A stretch of DNA of 64,000 bases from Polaribacter reichenbachii. GTDB lineage: Bacteria > Bacteroidota > Bacteroidia > Flavobacteriales > Flavobacteriaceae. Numbering within the stretch: position 1 is the first letter of the stretch; each line of letters starts with the position of its first letter. The stretch lies in the NCBI RefSeq assembly GCF_001975665.1, contig NZ_CP019419.1:3393501-3457500 (forward strand), in the 5' to 3' direction. Shown one piece after another: positions 16,232 to 23,449 of this stretch. The notes below the pieces were generated by a model. The model saw only the letters and a list, made by a program, of their open reading frames with translations, ran no database searches and was not told the DNA's origin. The position numbers and the translations under genes were made by a program.

Positions 16232-16792
16232 TTATTCATAATATTTTTCTAACGCTCTATTAAAATCTATGAATTCAAGCCATTTTAAATTTTCTAAATC
16301 TATAATTTCATTTGTTCTTTTTTTGTCATTTAAATATTCTATATCTTTCGGATGAATTTCAATTAATTTTGCTTTAAATAATTCAGTTTCTTCAATTCCG
16401 TAATAAATTGAGGTATAATTAAAGTCTAAAAAAGCAAATTGTCTGTTTTTCATATTTATAATAATAAATGGAAATCCATCTTTTAAATTTTTTGAGTTAC
16501 TCGCAGGTTTTCGGCAAACTATACATTCAGATTTTTCAAGAAAGCTAAATGTTTTTTCGTCTTGAAAATAAATCCAAGTTTGACTTGAATTCAGTTCAAT
16601 TTTAGGATTTTTAAAGTTTGAGTAAATTCCGATTAAACCAGCATAAGCTCCCATTCTCGATTCGTTTATATTGTAAACTACAATTCCGTATTTATTGTTT
16701 GGTGAAGAAATAAAATAATCATTTGACCAACTTTCAGATTTATAATCAATCAGTTTTGTTTTGTCAATATTCCAATTTAATTTTTCATTCAT
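16232..16792 (-). CDS. Hypothetical protein (cassette-borne)
   Basis: A 186-residue soluble protein with no signal. It opens with DKTKLIDYKSESWSNDYF and carries a CxxC (ECIVCRKP) near the middle. The alternating aromatic and hydrophobic pattern (FPFIIINMKNRQFAFLDFNY) suggests a beta-sheet protein. I do not recognise the family. It is a single-gene unit bounded by elements E5 and E6. Confidence 0.6.
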   Translation of the reverse strand: MNEKLNWNIDKTKLIDYKSESWSNDYFISSPNNKYGIVVYNINESRMGAYAGLIGIYSNFKNPKIELNSSQTWIYFQDEKTFSFLEKSECIVCRKPASNSKNLKDGFPFIIINMKNRQFAFLDFNYTSIYYGIEETELFKAKLIEIHPKDIEYLNDKKRTNEIIDLENLKWLEFIDFNRALEKYYE

Positions 16793-16825
16793 CTTTTAGA
16801 TTCTAATTTTGGTTTTTAGCTTACT

Positions 16826-16957
16826 TATAACGGCTTCGGCTATAAACAGTTGGCGATTTGTTGCCCTAACTTTTCAGTTTACCACCAACCTTTGTTTTAT
16901 GATTATACTTTCGTTTTATCACTTTCGCCCCAATTGTTTATAGCCATTGTTAGCCAT
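16826..16957. repeat. Cassette-array palindromic element E6, different sequence family
   Basis: The left arm TAACGGCTTCGGCTATAAAC and AGTTGGCGA pairs with the right arm TCGCCCCAATTGTTTATAGCC then ATTGTTAGCC. The sequence is unlike the other copies but the position, length (~130 bp), orientation and end signature are the same, as expected for a distinct attC family. Confidence 0.6.
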
Positions 16958-16962
16958 AGTAA

Positions 16963-18612
16963 TTATATCTTTTCAAATTCTAATCCCATAATTTTCATTG
17001 AAATAATCTTTCCGCTCTTATTTCGTATGAATTGAATTGAGTAATTGGGAATACTAAATAAGTCTTTAGATAATGCTTCAATTTCAACGTTATACGCTCC
17101 TTTTCCATAATAAAATTGCAATTTATCATCTTCAAATTTAATTTCTTTAGCTATTTGCAAACTCTTGTTTAAATAAATGCCTTCAAGTTCTTTTAATTCT
17201 AATTCAGTATGCTTATAAGGTTTAAGTTCTTTGAATAGCCAAGGTTTTTCACTTTCGTTTGCGTAAAATCGATATTGTTTGTTATTGGCTTGAATATCAA
17301 ATTCCATAATTATTCCGTCCATTAAAAAACTTTGATTACCAATAGGTTCTAATTTTCCTATTTCTTTTCCATCGCTTGTCGTTAGAACTAAATGATTTTC
17401 TTTTAGTTGAATGATTCCAGTTTTTATATCTTCATACTCATTACCCAAAAAGATGTAAGAACCCTCATATTTTTTAAGGGCATCAATAGGCAGTTCAATA
17501 ATTATATTCTCTATTTCTTGATTAGTGTTAACTTGCTTTTTATTTGGAATATATAAATCTACAAGTTGAAAAAATCGTTCTTCGAAGTCTTCTTCAAACG
17601 TGTTTTGTGTGGAAAAAAAGGCAATATCTAATTCTGGAAAATATAAGTATTTAGAAACGAATCCTCCCATAATCATACCGTCAAATCCCAAAGCGGAATA
17701 ACCATTATGCGTTTCAAACTCAACACCCAATCCATAGTTAATTGTGGTTCCATCATTTAGCTTTGCTTTGGTGTGCATTTTCTTCCACAAATCGGGTTTA
17801 CCAATGGTTGCATTTTGAATACCTTGATGCCATTTAAACATATCTCTTGGTGTTGTCAAAATTTGACCATCTCCATTGTAGATTGTAGCAGGTAAATCCA
17901 TTTTATAATAAGCTTCCTCATCTTCAATATATCCAATGGCTCTATTTTTTATTATGTCATACGTTCTATTTTTCTTAATCGTGTTTTCCATTTTTAATGG
18001 TGTAAAAATATGTTCTTGCAAAAATTCTGCAAAAGATTTTTTTGATACTTTTTCAATAATATTGGCAAGCAAAATGTAGTTTGCATTTGTATATTCAAAA
18101 TATTCTCCAGGTTTAAAGTTGAGTTCTTTTAAATTAACAATTATATTGCTAACTCTGGGTTGCGTAAGTAAGTCATTAAAAGACAAATCTGCCAAATAGA
18201 AATATGGGTCAACTTCTGGTATACCGCTTGTTTGATTTAATAATTGTTCTATTGATGGGTCGCCTTTTTTATACCTAGAAAGGTTATTGATGTATTTATA
18301 AGCAGGTTCTTTAATGGATAATTTTCCTTCATTCTCTAATAACAAAATTGCTGCTGCAGTAAATTGTTTTGCAATGGAACCAATGTCGAATACGGTTTCG
18401 CTAGTTATTGGAATGTTATAATCAAGATTTGCAATTCCATATTGTTTTTCAAGTACAATTTTATTGGCTTTAAATACAGCTATTGAAAATCCGGGTTGAT
18501 TGCTGGTTAGTTGGTATAGACTGTCTACCTTTGAATCAATATTTTGAGAAGTTGCTAATTTTGGAATTAGTAGTAAAAATATTATTAGTATTCCAAACTG
18601 TTTTTTATTCAT
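16963..18612 (-). CDS. Class C beta-lactamase-family serine hydrolase
   Basis: A 549-residue exported protein (signal peptide about residues 1-22, ending LATSQ). The beta-lactamase/transpeptidase-like domain (about 30-360) has SIAK (Ser79-Lys82), YTN (174-176) and a YSALGFDG segment where HxG-type motifs lie. The C-terminal ~170 residues form one or two beta-rich lipocalin-like extensions (EGSYIFLGNEYEDIKTGIIQL, ELEGIYLNKSLQI). Such proteins are mostly D-aminopeptidases or esterases, not antibiotic resistance enzymes. It is a single-gene unit in the cassette-like array. Confidence 0.88.
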   Translation of the reverse strand: MNKKQFGILIIFLLLIPKLATSQNIDSKVDSLYQLTSNQPGFSIAVFKANKIVLEKQYGIANLDYNIPITSETVFDIGSIAKQFTAAAILLLENEGKLSIKEPAYKYINNLSRYKKGDPSIEQLLNQTSGIPEVDPYFYLADLSFNDLLTQPRVSNIIVNLKELNFKPGEYFEYTNANYILLANIIEKVSKKSFAEFLQEHIFTPLKMENTIKKNRTYDIIKNRAIGYIEDEEAYYKMDLPATIYNGDGQILTTPRDMFKWHQGIQNATIGKPDLWKKMHTKAKLNDGTTINYGLGVEFETHNGYSALGFDGMIMGGFVSKYLYFPELDIAFFSTQNTFEEDFEERFFQLVDLYIPNKKQVNTNQEIENIIIELPIDALKKYEGSYIFLGNEYEDIKTGIIQLKENHLVLTTSDGKEIGKLEPIGNQSFLMDGIIMEFDIQANNKQYRFYANESEKPWLFKELKPYKHTELELKELEGIYLNKSLQIAKEIKFEDDKLQFYYGKGAYNVEIEALSKDLFSIPNYSIQFIRNKSGKIISMKIMGLEFEKI

Positions 18613-18681
18613 AAATTTTGTTTTTCTTTCTCTAAAGACTCTTTTAATTTCTCATTATTACAGTTGAGTGAGGTATTATTA

Positions 18682-18816
18682 TTGCCAACGTGATTGTGTA
18701 TTGAAAGTTGCGATTTTTGTGAACGGCTATTTTCCGTAGAAAAATATAAGTGAGCAAAAAAGCAACAACATTTGATTAAGCTAAAATTAAGCAATTTTTT
18801 ATACACGGTGTTAGCT
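18682..18816. repeat. Cassette-array palindromic element E7
   Basis: It starts TTGCCAACGTGATTGTGTAT, has a central hairpin ACGGCTATTTTCCGT, and ends AAGCAATTTTTTATACACGG then TGTTAGC. Arms match E8 and E9. A 65-codon frame that crosses it is an artefact of the repeat. Confidence 0.7.
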
Positions 18817-19090
18817 TTTAGTGCTTTATTCCAAATAAATTTATTTCTTTTTCTATTCTCAAAATATTTCTAATTCTTTCATTTTATTAAGAAATTAATT
18901 CAGTTTTTTCATTATTAATTTAAACTAAACAACTTAAATTGTATTATTCAATAAATAGTTTTTTCTTATTTTACAAAATGTTTTTCAATAGATAAAACTA
19001 TTAACTGTCAAAAAAAATTATACATTTTCTAATGTAATTCTGCTTTATTAAACTAGAGTTTAAATTCAAAATTTTTAATAATATTTGAAT
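18817..19090. other. AT-rich gap inside a cassette, no gene seen
   Basis: About 270 bp of very AT-rich sequence lie between element E7 and the stop of the next gene. I see no start-supported frame, hairpin or repeat. It makes this cassette unusual, because in the others the element follows the gene within a few bases. Confidence 0.5.
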
Positions 19091-19369
19091 CTAAGTTTGT
19101 AAACTGTTTTTTTTCAGTTTTATTAAGTCAATTATTGTTATTACTATAAAAAATATAAATAATAATATTCCTAATGGAATTGTGATAAATAAAAACCAAG
19201 GAATAACTCCCCAAAAACAATTAGATTCATTACAAGATTCATTTGTTATCAAATTGGTTATTGTAGCTCCAATATATCCGATTATAAATGGACTTAAAGC
19301 TATGATAAATATTAAAATTATTCCAATTGGAAATTTTATAAAATCTTTTTTTCTTTTAAAATAAATCAT
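19091..19369 (-). CDS. Small hypothetical membrane protein (cassette-borne)
   Basis: A 92-residue protein with two strong transmembrane segments (residues about 14-40 and 52-82) separated by a short loop with two Cys (ESCNESNCFW). Basic N-terminus (YFKRKKDF) and a Lys-rich C-terminus. No family recognised. It is a single-gene unit between elements E7 and E8. Confidence 0.6.
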   Translation of the reverse strand: MIYFKRKKDFIKFPIGIILIFIIALSPFIIGYIGATITNLITNESCNESNCFWGVIPWFLFITIPLGILLFIFFIVITIIDLIKLKKNSLQT

Positions 19370-19417
19370 TTTTATTTTTTCTCAATTTTTCTCAGGTAAA
19401 CTTGCTTACGCATTAAA

Positions 19418-19549
19418 GCCAACGTATTTGTGTTATGAAAAGTTGCGTGTTTTAAGCACTAAAGTTAGTAAATAAAACACAGATAGAAAGTCCGCGAGGA
19501 CTTTCGTAAATTGGCTAAAACCAACAATTAATTATACACGGTGTTGTAC
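19418..19549. repeat. Cassette-array palindromic element E8
   Basis: It includes AAAGCCAACGTATTTGTG, AGTTGCGTGTTTTAAGCACT, the hairpin GAAAGTCCGCGAGGACTTTC (19486-19505), ACAATTAATTATACACGG and TGTTGTAC. Nearly the same as E9 in the central and right parts. Confidence 0.78.
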
Positions 19550-19557
19550 ACCGTTTT

Positions 19558-19839
19558 TTATTCCGCTTTTCTAATTGCAATTTCTTTAATTATTCCTTTT
19601 TCAACTTTTTCTATATCTGACAAAGTTATTTGAAACCAAAATTCCTCTCTATTTTTGTTAAAAAAACTAAAAGTAAATTCATCCTCAATTCCCTCAAATC
19701 CTCCACAATAATTTTCCGTTTGAAATTGGTCGCAACTTTCAATTAAGTTCCATTCCTTTAAATCAAGATTTTCCCTTAAAATTTCTTTGCAAATTAAAAT
19801 GAACTCATTATTTATTTTATGCGTAATTTCCATTTTCAA
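19558..19839 (-). CDS. Hypothetical protein (cassette-borne)
   Basis: A 93-residue soluble protein, acidic, with YCGGFEGIEDEFTFSFFNKN in the middle and ITLSDIEKVEKG towards the end. No known motif. It lies 15 bp after a second hypothetical gene, and both occupy the same cassette between E8 and E9. The pairing could be an immunity or toxin-antitoxin-like pair, but nothing in the sequence proves it. Confidence 0.55.
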   Translation of the reverse strand: MKMEITHKINNEFILICKEILRENLDLKEWNLIESCDQFQTENYCGGFEGIEDEFTFSFFNKNREEFWFQITLSDIEKVEKGIIKEIAIRKAE

Positions 19840-19854
19840 TATTATGTGATATTT

Positions 19855-20253
19855 TTATTCTAAATCTGTATCACTTTCTTTAATAGTTATAATTTCAAAT
19901 TCGATAGATTTTAAAATATCTAATAAAAAGTTTTCAGTTTTATTCTTTTCGTAACAAGGATGAGTTAAGTCAATTCTTGTCTTTAAAATCCATCCACATT
20001 CTTTATTCGAATTATTATAATATTTTCCTTCAATATCCTCATTTCTAAAAAGTTCAAACCAAGTTCCAGTTCCTTTATTAAGATTCCAATAAAAGTATTT
20101 TAAAACAAAAGGTAATCGAGCTTCAAGCATTGATTTACTTTTCGTTTTTGACATTGTTCTATCAAGAGTTTTTAAATAATCATTCACTCTTTGAACGATT
20201 ATTTTTTCATCTTTTGCAGAAGACTTAATTCCATAAATAGTGTGTTTTTTCAT
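19855..20253 (-). CDS. Hypothetical protein (cassette-borne)
   Basis: A 132-residue soluble, basic protein starting MKKHTIYGIKSSAKDEKIIVQRV. It contains a Trp/Tyr-rich stretch (KYFYWNLNKGTGTWFELF) near residues 52-69. I do not recognise it. It is the first gene of a two-gene cassette, with the 93-residue partner 15 bp downstream. Confidence 0.55.
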   Translation of the reverse strand: MKKHTIYGIKSSAKDEKIIVQRVNDYLKTLDRTMSKTKSKSMLEARLPFVLKYFYWNLNKGTGTWFELFRNEDIEGKYYNNSNKECGWILKTRIDLTHPCYEKNKTENFLLDILKSIEFEIITIKESDTDLE

Positions 20254-20271
20254 AGGTATTTCGTCAAATGG

Positions 20272-20407
20272 AGTACAACGTTATTGTGTATGGTTTGTTG
20301 CGTGTTTTAAGCAACTAATTTAGTAAATAATTACCGACCAAGAAAGTCCGCGAGGACTTTCGTAAATTGGCTAAAACCAAGCAATTAATTATACACGGTG
20401 TTGTAAC
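20272..20407. repeat. Cassette-array palindromic element E9
   Basis: The best preserved copy. The left arm ACAACGTTATTGTGTATGG and TTTGTTGCGTGTTTTAAGC pairs with the right arm GCTAAAACCAAGCAATTAAT and TATACACGGTGTTGT. AACTAATTTAGTAAATAA and the hairpin GAAAGTCCGCGAGGACTTTC (20342-20361) lie in between. Confidence 0.8.
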
Positions 20408-20413
20408 TTGTTT

Positions 20414-21277
20414 TTATTCCTTCTCAAAATAAATATTTGTTGAAATACTATCTTTAACTACGGAATCATTAAACATATAATCAAACGAAATCTTAATTAC
20501 TCCTAAAATTTCTTTATCTTCTTTTTCAAAGTATGCAATTCTACTACCACTAAGAAGCATTTTTCGCTTAATCTGAAGTATTACAGATTCTTTGGTATTT
20601 ACTGAATCTATTATCGGATTTGTAATAAAAGTTTCTAAAAGATTAATTTTAGGTTTCATATCAAAGCCTTGAGCTTCTTTAAGAATATATGGTTTGTCAT
20701 AAAATTCATAATTAACAATTCTAAAATTTTCATTTATAATACTTTTAGTTCCTTGATAAGTAAATTCAATTTTTAAACTGTCAATATTTGTAAAACTATC
20801 CATTTTTGTTGTAACTCTATAAGGTTCAACTCTTATTAATGGTTTAATTAACTTATAAGAATTTATATTTGTGTTTTCTTTCTTTATACTAATTTGCAAT
20901 AATATGTATCCAACAATTAAACCTCCTAAAATAGCTATTGTCCAGGGGTCATAGAATATTTTTTTAAGATTTAATCTACCGTTAGAAGATAGTTTTGAAT
21001 ACCCTCCAAACTTTATGAAATCATAACCTTTTTTTGTTATTTCTGGGTTTATTAATTTATAATCTTTATCAAATTGAAAATTTACTAATTCATCTTCATT
21101 TATTCTTCTTAAATATTTCATTGAAGTATTAGTTAATAATTCTAATTGTTGATTTGAATCATTTTCTCTTTTGACTAACTCTTTTAAAATATTATCTAGT
21201 GTTTTAATATCATTTTCGTCTAAACTTAAATTAATGTTTGGACTTGTAATATTTATGTTAAAATCTGATTTCTTCAT
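20414..21277 (-). CDS. Hypothetical membrane-anchored protein (last array gene)
   Basis: A 287-residue protein with an N-terminal soluble part of about 110 residues and one transmembrane segment (WTIAILGGLIVGYILLQI, near residues 111-129). The C-terminal part is beta-rich (SYKLIKPLIRVEPYRVTTKMD). The N-terminal region contains LDNILKELVKREND and RINEDELVNF. Family unknown. It is the rightmost gene of the leftward array, and no palindromic element lies upstream of it, marking the array edge. Confidence 0.6.
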   Translation of the reverse strand: MKKSDFNINITSPNINLSLDENDIKTLDNILKELVKRENDSNQQLELLTNTSMKYLRRINEDELVNFQFDKDYKLINPEITKKGYDFIKFGGYSKLSSNGRLNLKKIFYDPWTIAILGGLIVGYILLQISIKKENTNINSYKLIKPLIRVEPYRVTTKMDSFTNIDSLKIEFTYQGTKSIINENFRIVNYEFYDKPYILKEAQGFDMKPKINLLETFITNPIIDSVNTKESVILQIKRKMLLSGSRIAYFEKEDKEILGVIKISFDYMFNDSVVKDSISTNIYFEKE

Positions 21278-21620
21278 TTAAAATAAGTTACAACTAGCTC
21301 ATAAACACAACTTATATAAGTTTATCCCTCTTTTTTAGTGGAATATACCTATACTATTTAATTTATTATTTGTGTTTACATATGTTTTTTTTTGATAAAT
21401 ATAAACTTTAGTTTTTTAATGTCAAACTTACAGGCTAGTTTTTATTAGTAAGTAAAAATTATCCTATACTTCCCTAGTTTGTTTTTTAAGGCATAATTAG
21501 TTGTAATTACAGGCCTTTTTAGTGTTTAGTTTGGTTTTATAGTTAAGTTACCTTGTAAATTTCATTTAAAAATCAATAAAATGGTTAAAAAAAGCCACGA
21601 AAAAACCACCTTTCTATAAG
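21278..21620. other. Intergenic boundary, no gene seen
   Basis: AT-rich sequence between the last array gene and the DUF6266 unit. I see no coding frame, integrase gene or attI-like site. The remainder of the gap (21621-21924) holds an inverted repeat, a tandem array and a promoter, listed separately. Confidence 0.5.
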
Positions 21621-21638
21621 TTTTGCTCCAGTTTGCTT

Positions 21639-21715
21639 CGGGTCTTGTTCGGAAAAGCATCTATTTTAAAAAAATACACCCAACCCTCACCCGAAGGAAA
21701 CCCGAACAAGACTCG
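21639..21715. repeat. Inverted repeat upstream of DUF6266 gene
   Basis: CGGGTCTTGTTCGG at 21639-21652 is matched in inverse by CCGAACAAGACTCG at about 21702-21715, 13 of 14 positions pairing, with a ~49-bp loop. Additional CCGAA motifs lie in the right arm. G+C is well above the surrounding sequence. Confidence 0.6.
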
Positions 21716-21740
21716 AACAAAACCCCCTAAAATCAAGAAA

Positions 21741-21860
21741 ATAGGGTCATTGAGGGTCAGTTGGGGTCAGTTAGGGTCAATTAGGGTCAATTAGGTTCAA
21801 ATAGGGTCAGTTGGGGTCAGATAGGGTCAATTAGGGTCAATTAGGGTCAGTTGGGGTCGT
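21741..21860. repeat. Tandem array of twelve 10-bp units
   Basis: Twelve consecutive 10-bp units of the form WTAGGGTCAR or TTGGGGTCAG fill exactly 120 bp with no indels. The period is close to one DNA helical turn, so each unit would face the same side. The array ends 4 bp before the -33 element of the promoter for the DUF6266 gene. Confidence 0.85.
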
Positions 21861-21864
21861 GTGC

Positions 21865-21895
21865 TTGGTTTATAGAAAAATAGCTTTTAGATTTG
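21865..21895 (+). promoter_or_regulatory. Bacteroidota-type promoter of the DUF6266 gene
   Basis: TTG at 21865-21867, a 20-bp spacer and TAGATTTG at 21888-21895 match the consensus. The ATG at 21925 is 30 bp downstream. Confidence 0.62.
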
Positions 21896-21924
21896 GAGCA
21901 TATTAATTTTAAAACCATTCAATT

Positions 21925-22566
21925 ATGGCAACATTCGAAAAAGGAATCCTTGGTGGATTCTCTGGAAAAGTAGGTAACGTAGTAGGCTCTCGATGGAGAG
22001 GGAAAAACATCATGCGTAGTTTACCCCAACGTGGTAAATACACTCCTACAACCAAACAAGAGGAACAACGTTTAAAGTTTAAAACCGTCATCTCGTTCTT
22101 GAGCCCTATTGTAGAGATTCTAAGTCAGTATTTTGGGAGTCCGCAGGGCGATAAATCAAGAACTAACTTGGCTACCTCCTATCATCTTAAAAATGCAGTA
22201 GTAAGTACCCCACAAGGTATGGTCATGGATTATGCAAAGGTGCTGATTAGCAAAGGAGATTTAAGGGGTTTAGATGGGGCAACCGTAGCTGCTGCTACAG
22301 GGCGTTTGTTAAACTTAAATTGGCAAGACAACAGTGGCCAAGGTAAAGCTACCTCAACAGATGCTTTAATGGCAGTGGTGTATGCACCAGATTTAAATTT
22401 GTTTTATAGTGGTACAAACTTGGCTACTAGAGATGCAACCTCTGTAAGTATTACTTTACCTCCATTTATGTTAGGGTTCGAAGTAGAAGTTTGGGCATCC
22501 TTTTATAAACCAGACACCAATTTTGCAGCCACTAGTACTTATCTAGGTGCAGTAACCGTAGTGTAA
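21925..22566 (+). CDS. DUF6266 family protein
   Basis: A 213-residue protein with the DUF6266 signature start MATFEKGILGGFSGKVGNVVG, then SRWRGKNIMRSLP (residues about 22-34) and a C-terminal beta-rich half (LNLNWQDNSGQGKA, VEVWASFYKPDTN). No signal peptide or membrane segment. The function of this family is unknown; it is confined mainly to Bacteroidota and often in multiple copies. Here it stands alone, between a repeat array with its own promoter and a strong terminator, as a self-contained transcription unit. G+C is higher than in the cassette genes next to it, suggesting a different origin. Confidence 0.88.
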   Translation: MATFEKGILGGFSGKVGNVVGSRWRGKNIMRSLPQRGKYTPTTKQEEQRLKFKTVISFLSPIVEILSQYFGSPQGDKSRTNLATSYHLKNAVVSTPQGMVMDYAKVLISKGDLRGLDGATVAAATGRLLNLNWQDNSGQGKATSTDALMAVVYAPDLNLFYSGTNLATRDATSVSITLPPFMLGFEVEVWASFYKPDTNFAATSTYLGAVTVV

Positions 22567-22610
22567 ACTTTAAATACATAACGATACATGTTAACAACGG
22601 ATAAGTATAT

Positions 22611-22659
22611 GCGTGTTAGGAATTCATTTGGCAATTATGATGCACTAACACGCTTTTTT
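22611..22659 (+). terminator. Rho-independent terminator of DUF6266 gene
   Basis: GCGTGTTAG (22611-22619) pairs with CTAACACGC (22645-22653), 9 of 9, followed by six Ts. The 25-nt loop is long for an intrinsic terminator. Confidence 0.7.
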
Positions 22660-22706
22660 AATTTCGTGTTTTTAAAGCCCCCACAAAAAGTGATTAAATT
22701 TAACTG

Positions 22707-22961
22707 TTATTTCTTAAACTTATTAAAGGTATTAAAAGTAGTTTTAATTAATACTCTATTAATTAACTTTTTAGGATACAAACGCATTTTACCTAGTTTA
22801 CAACTTGGTATCATATCCTTTTTTATCCATCGCTTAAGAGTACTTTCACTAATCTTAAAATACATTAAAACATCTTCGAAAGTAAGCCAGATTTCATCAT
22901 TTATATCTTCTATCGTGTAACCGTAATTGGGTTTATTATCCCCATCTTTATTCTTTGACAT
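22707..22961 (-). CDS. Excisionase/MerR-like helix-turn-helix protein
   Basis: An 84-residue protein whose core (residues about 23-70) reads EIWLTFEDVLMYFKISESTLKRWIKKDMIPSCKLG, followed by KMRLYPKKLINRVL. This is the HTH_17 winged-helix pattern of excisionases and small regulators on integrative elements. The N-terminus is polar and probably disordered. No integrase is adjacent, so it may be a remnant of an integrated element or a local regulator. A 110-codon frame on the opposite strand is a shadow. Confidence 0.75.
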   Translation of the reverse strand: MSKNKDGDNKPNYGYTIEDINDEIWLTFEDVLMYFKISESTLKRWIKKDMIPSCKLGKMRLYPKKLINRVLIKTTFNTFNKFKK

Positions 22962-23449
22962 AGGTTTTTGTTTTTAGTTAATATATATCCTTGAATATTA
23001 GACAATTGACACACAATATAACAATTTTTTATAGAAATGATAATTTCTACGTAAAAACAGGGGTTTTTACCTAGTGTATTGATTGGGTGTTATTTAGGTG
23101 GTTTTTGTATGTATTTATATAAAATGTTAGTAATTACCAAGTGTTGTGTAATACTTTATAAAACATAAAAAATAGAAGCCTATCACCAACTTATTTGTTT
23201 AAAATACAGTGTAAAATTTTGCTATTTACTTATGAATTTTAGTACCTTTCTAAACTATTAGTAGATTGCTTACTGATTAAAAAAAGAAATTAAAAGAGAA
23301 AAAATATTGACTTGATACCATACAATTAAAACTAAAATTTTTTATTTTTTTATAAGTAAAATACTAAAAATCAAATTTTAATATTTAAGTATAATTACCA
23401 AAATTTTAAAAGTCAAAGAATTATTAATTGAAAGAACAGAATTAAATAA
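22962..23449. other. AT-rich gap upstream of hsdM, no gene seen
   Basis: About 490 bp, very AT-rich. I see no coding frame, tRNA or repeat. It probably contains the leftward promoter of the HTH gene and the rightward promoter of the hsd operon, but no convincing TAnnTTTG pair was found close to hsdM. Confidence 0.45.

Noticed and set aside
18609..18806. A 65-codon leftward frame just upstream of the class C-like beta-lactamase gene
   Set aside because: Most of it lies within array element E7 and its sequence is the translated repeat; no motif or start signal supports it.
21741..21860. A CRISPR-like or VNTR coding repeat
   Set aside because: Units are 10 bp without spacers and contain no open frame of interest; a promoter-proximal array fits better.
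22588..22920. A 110-codon rightward frame after the DUF6266 gene
   Set aside because: It overlaps the terminator hairpin and lies opposite the HTH gene, whose protein has a clear domain.
9078..23449. A complete integron with integrase
   Set aside because: No tyrosine recombinase gene or attI-like site was found on either side of the array in this window.
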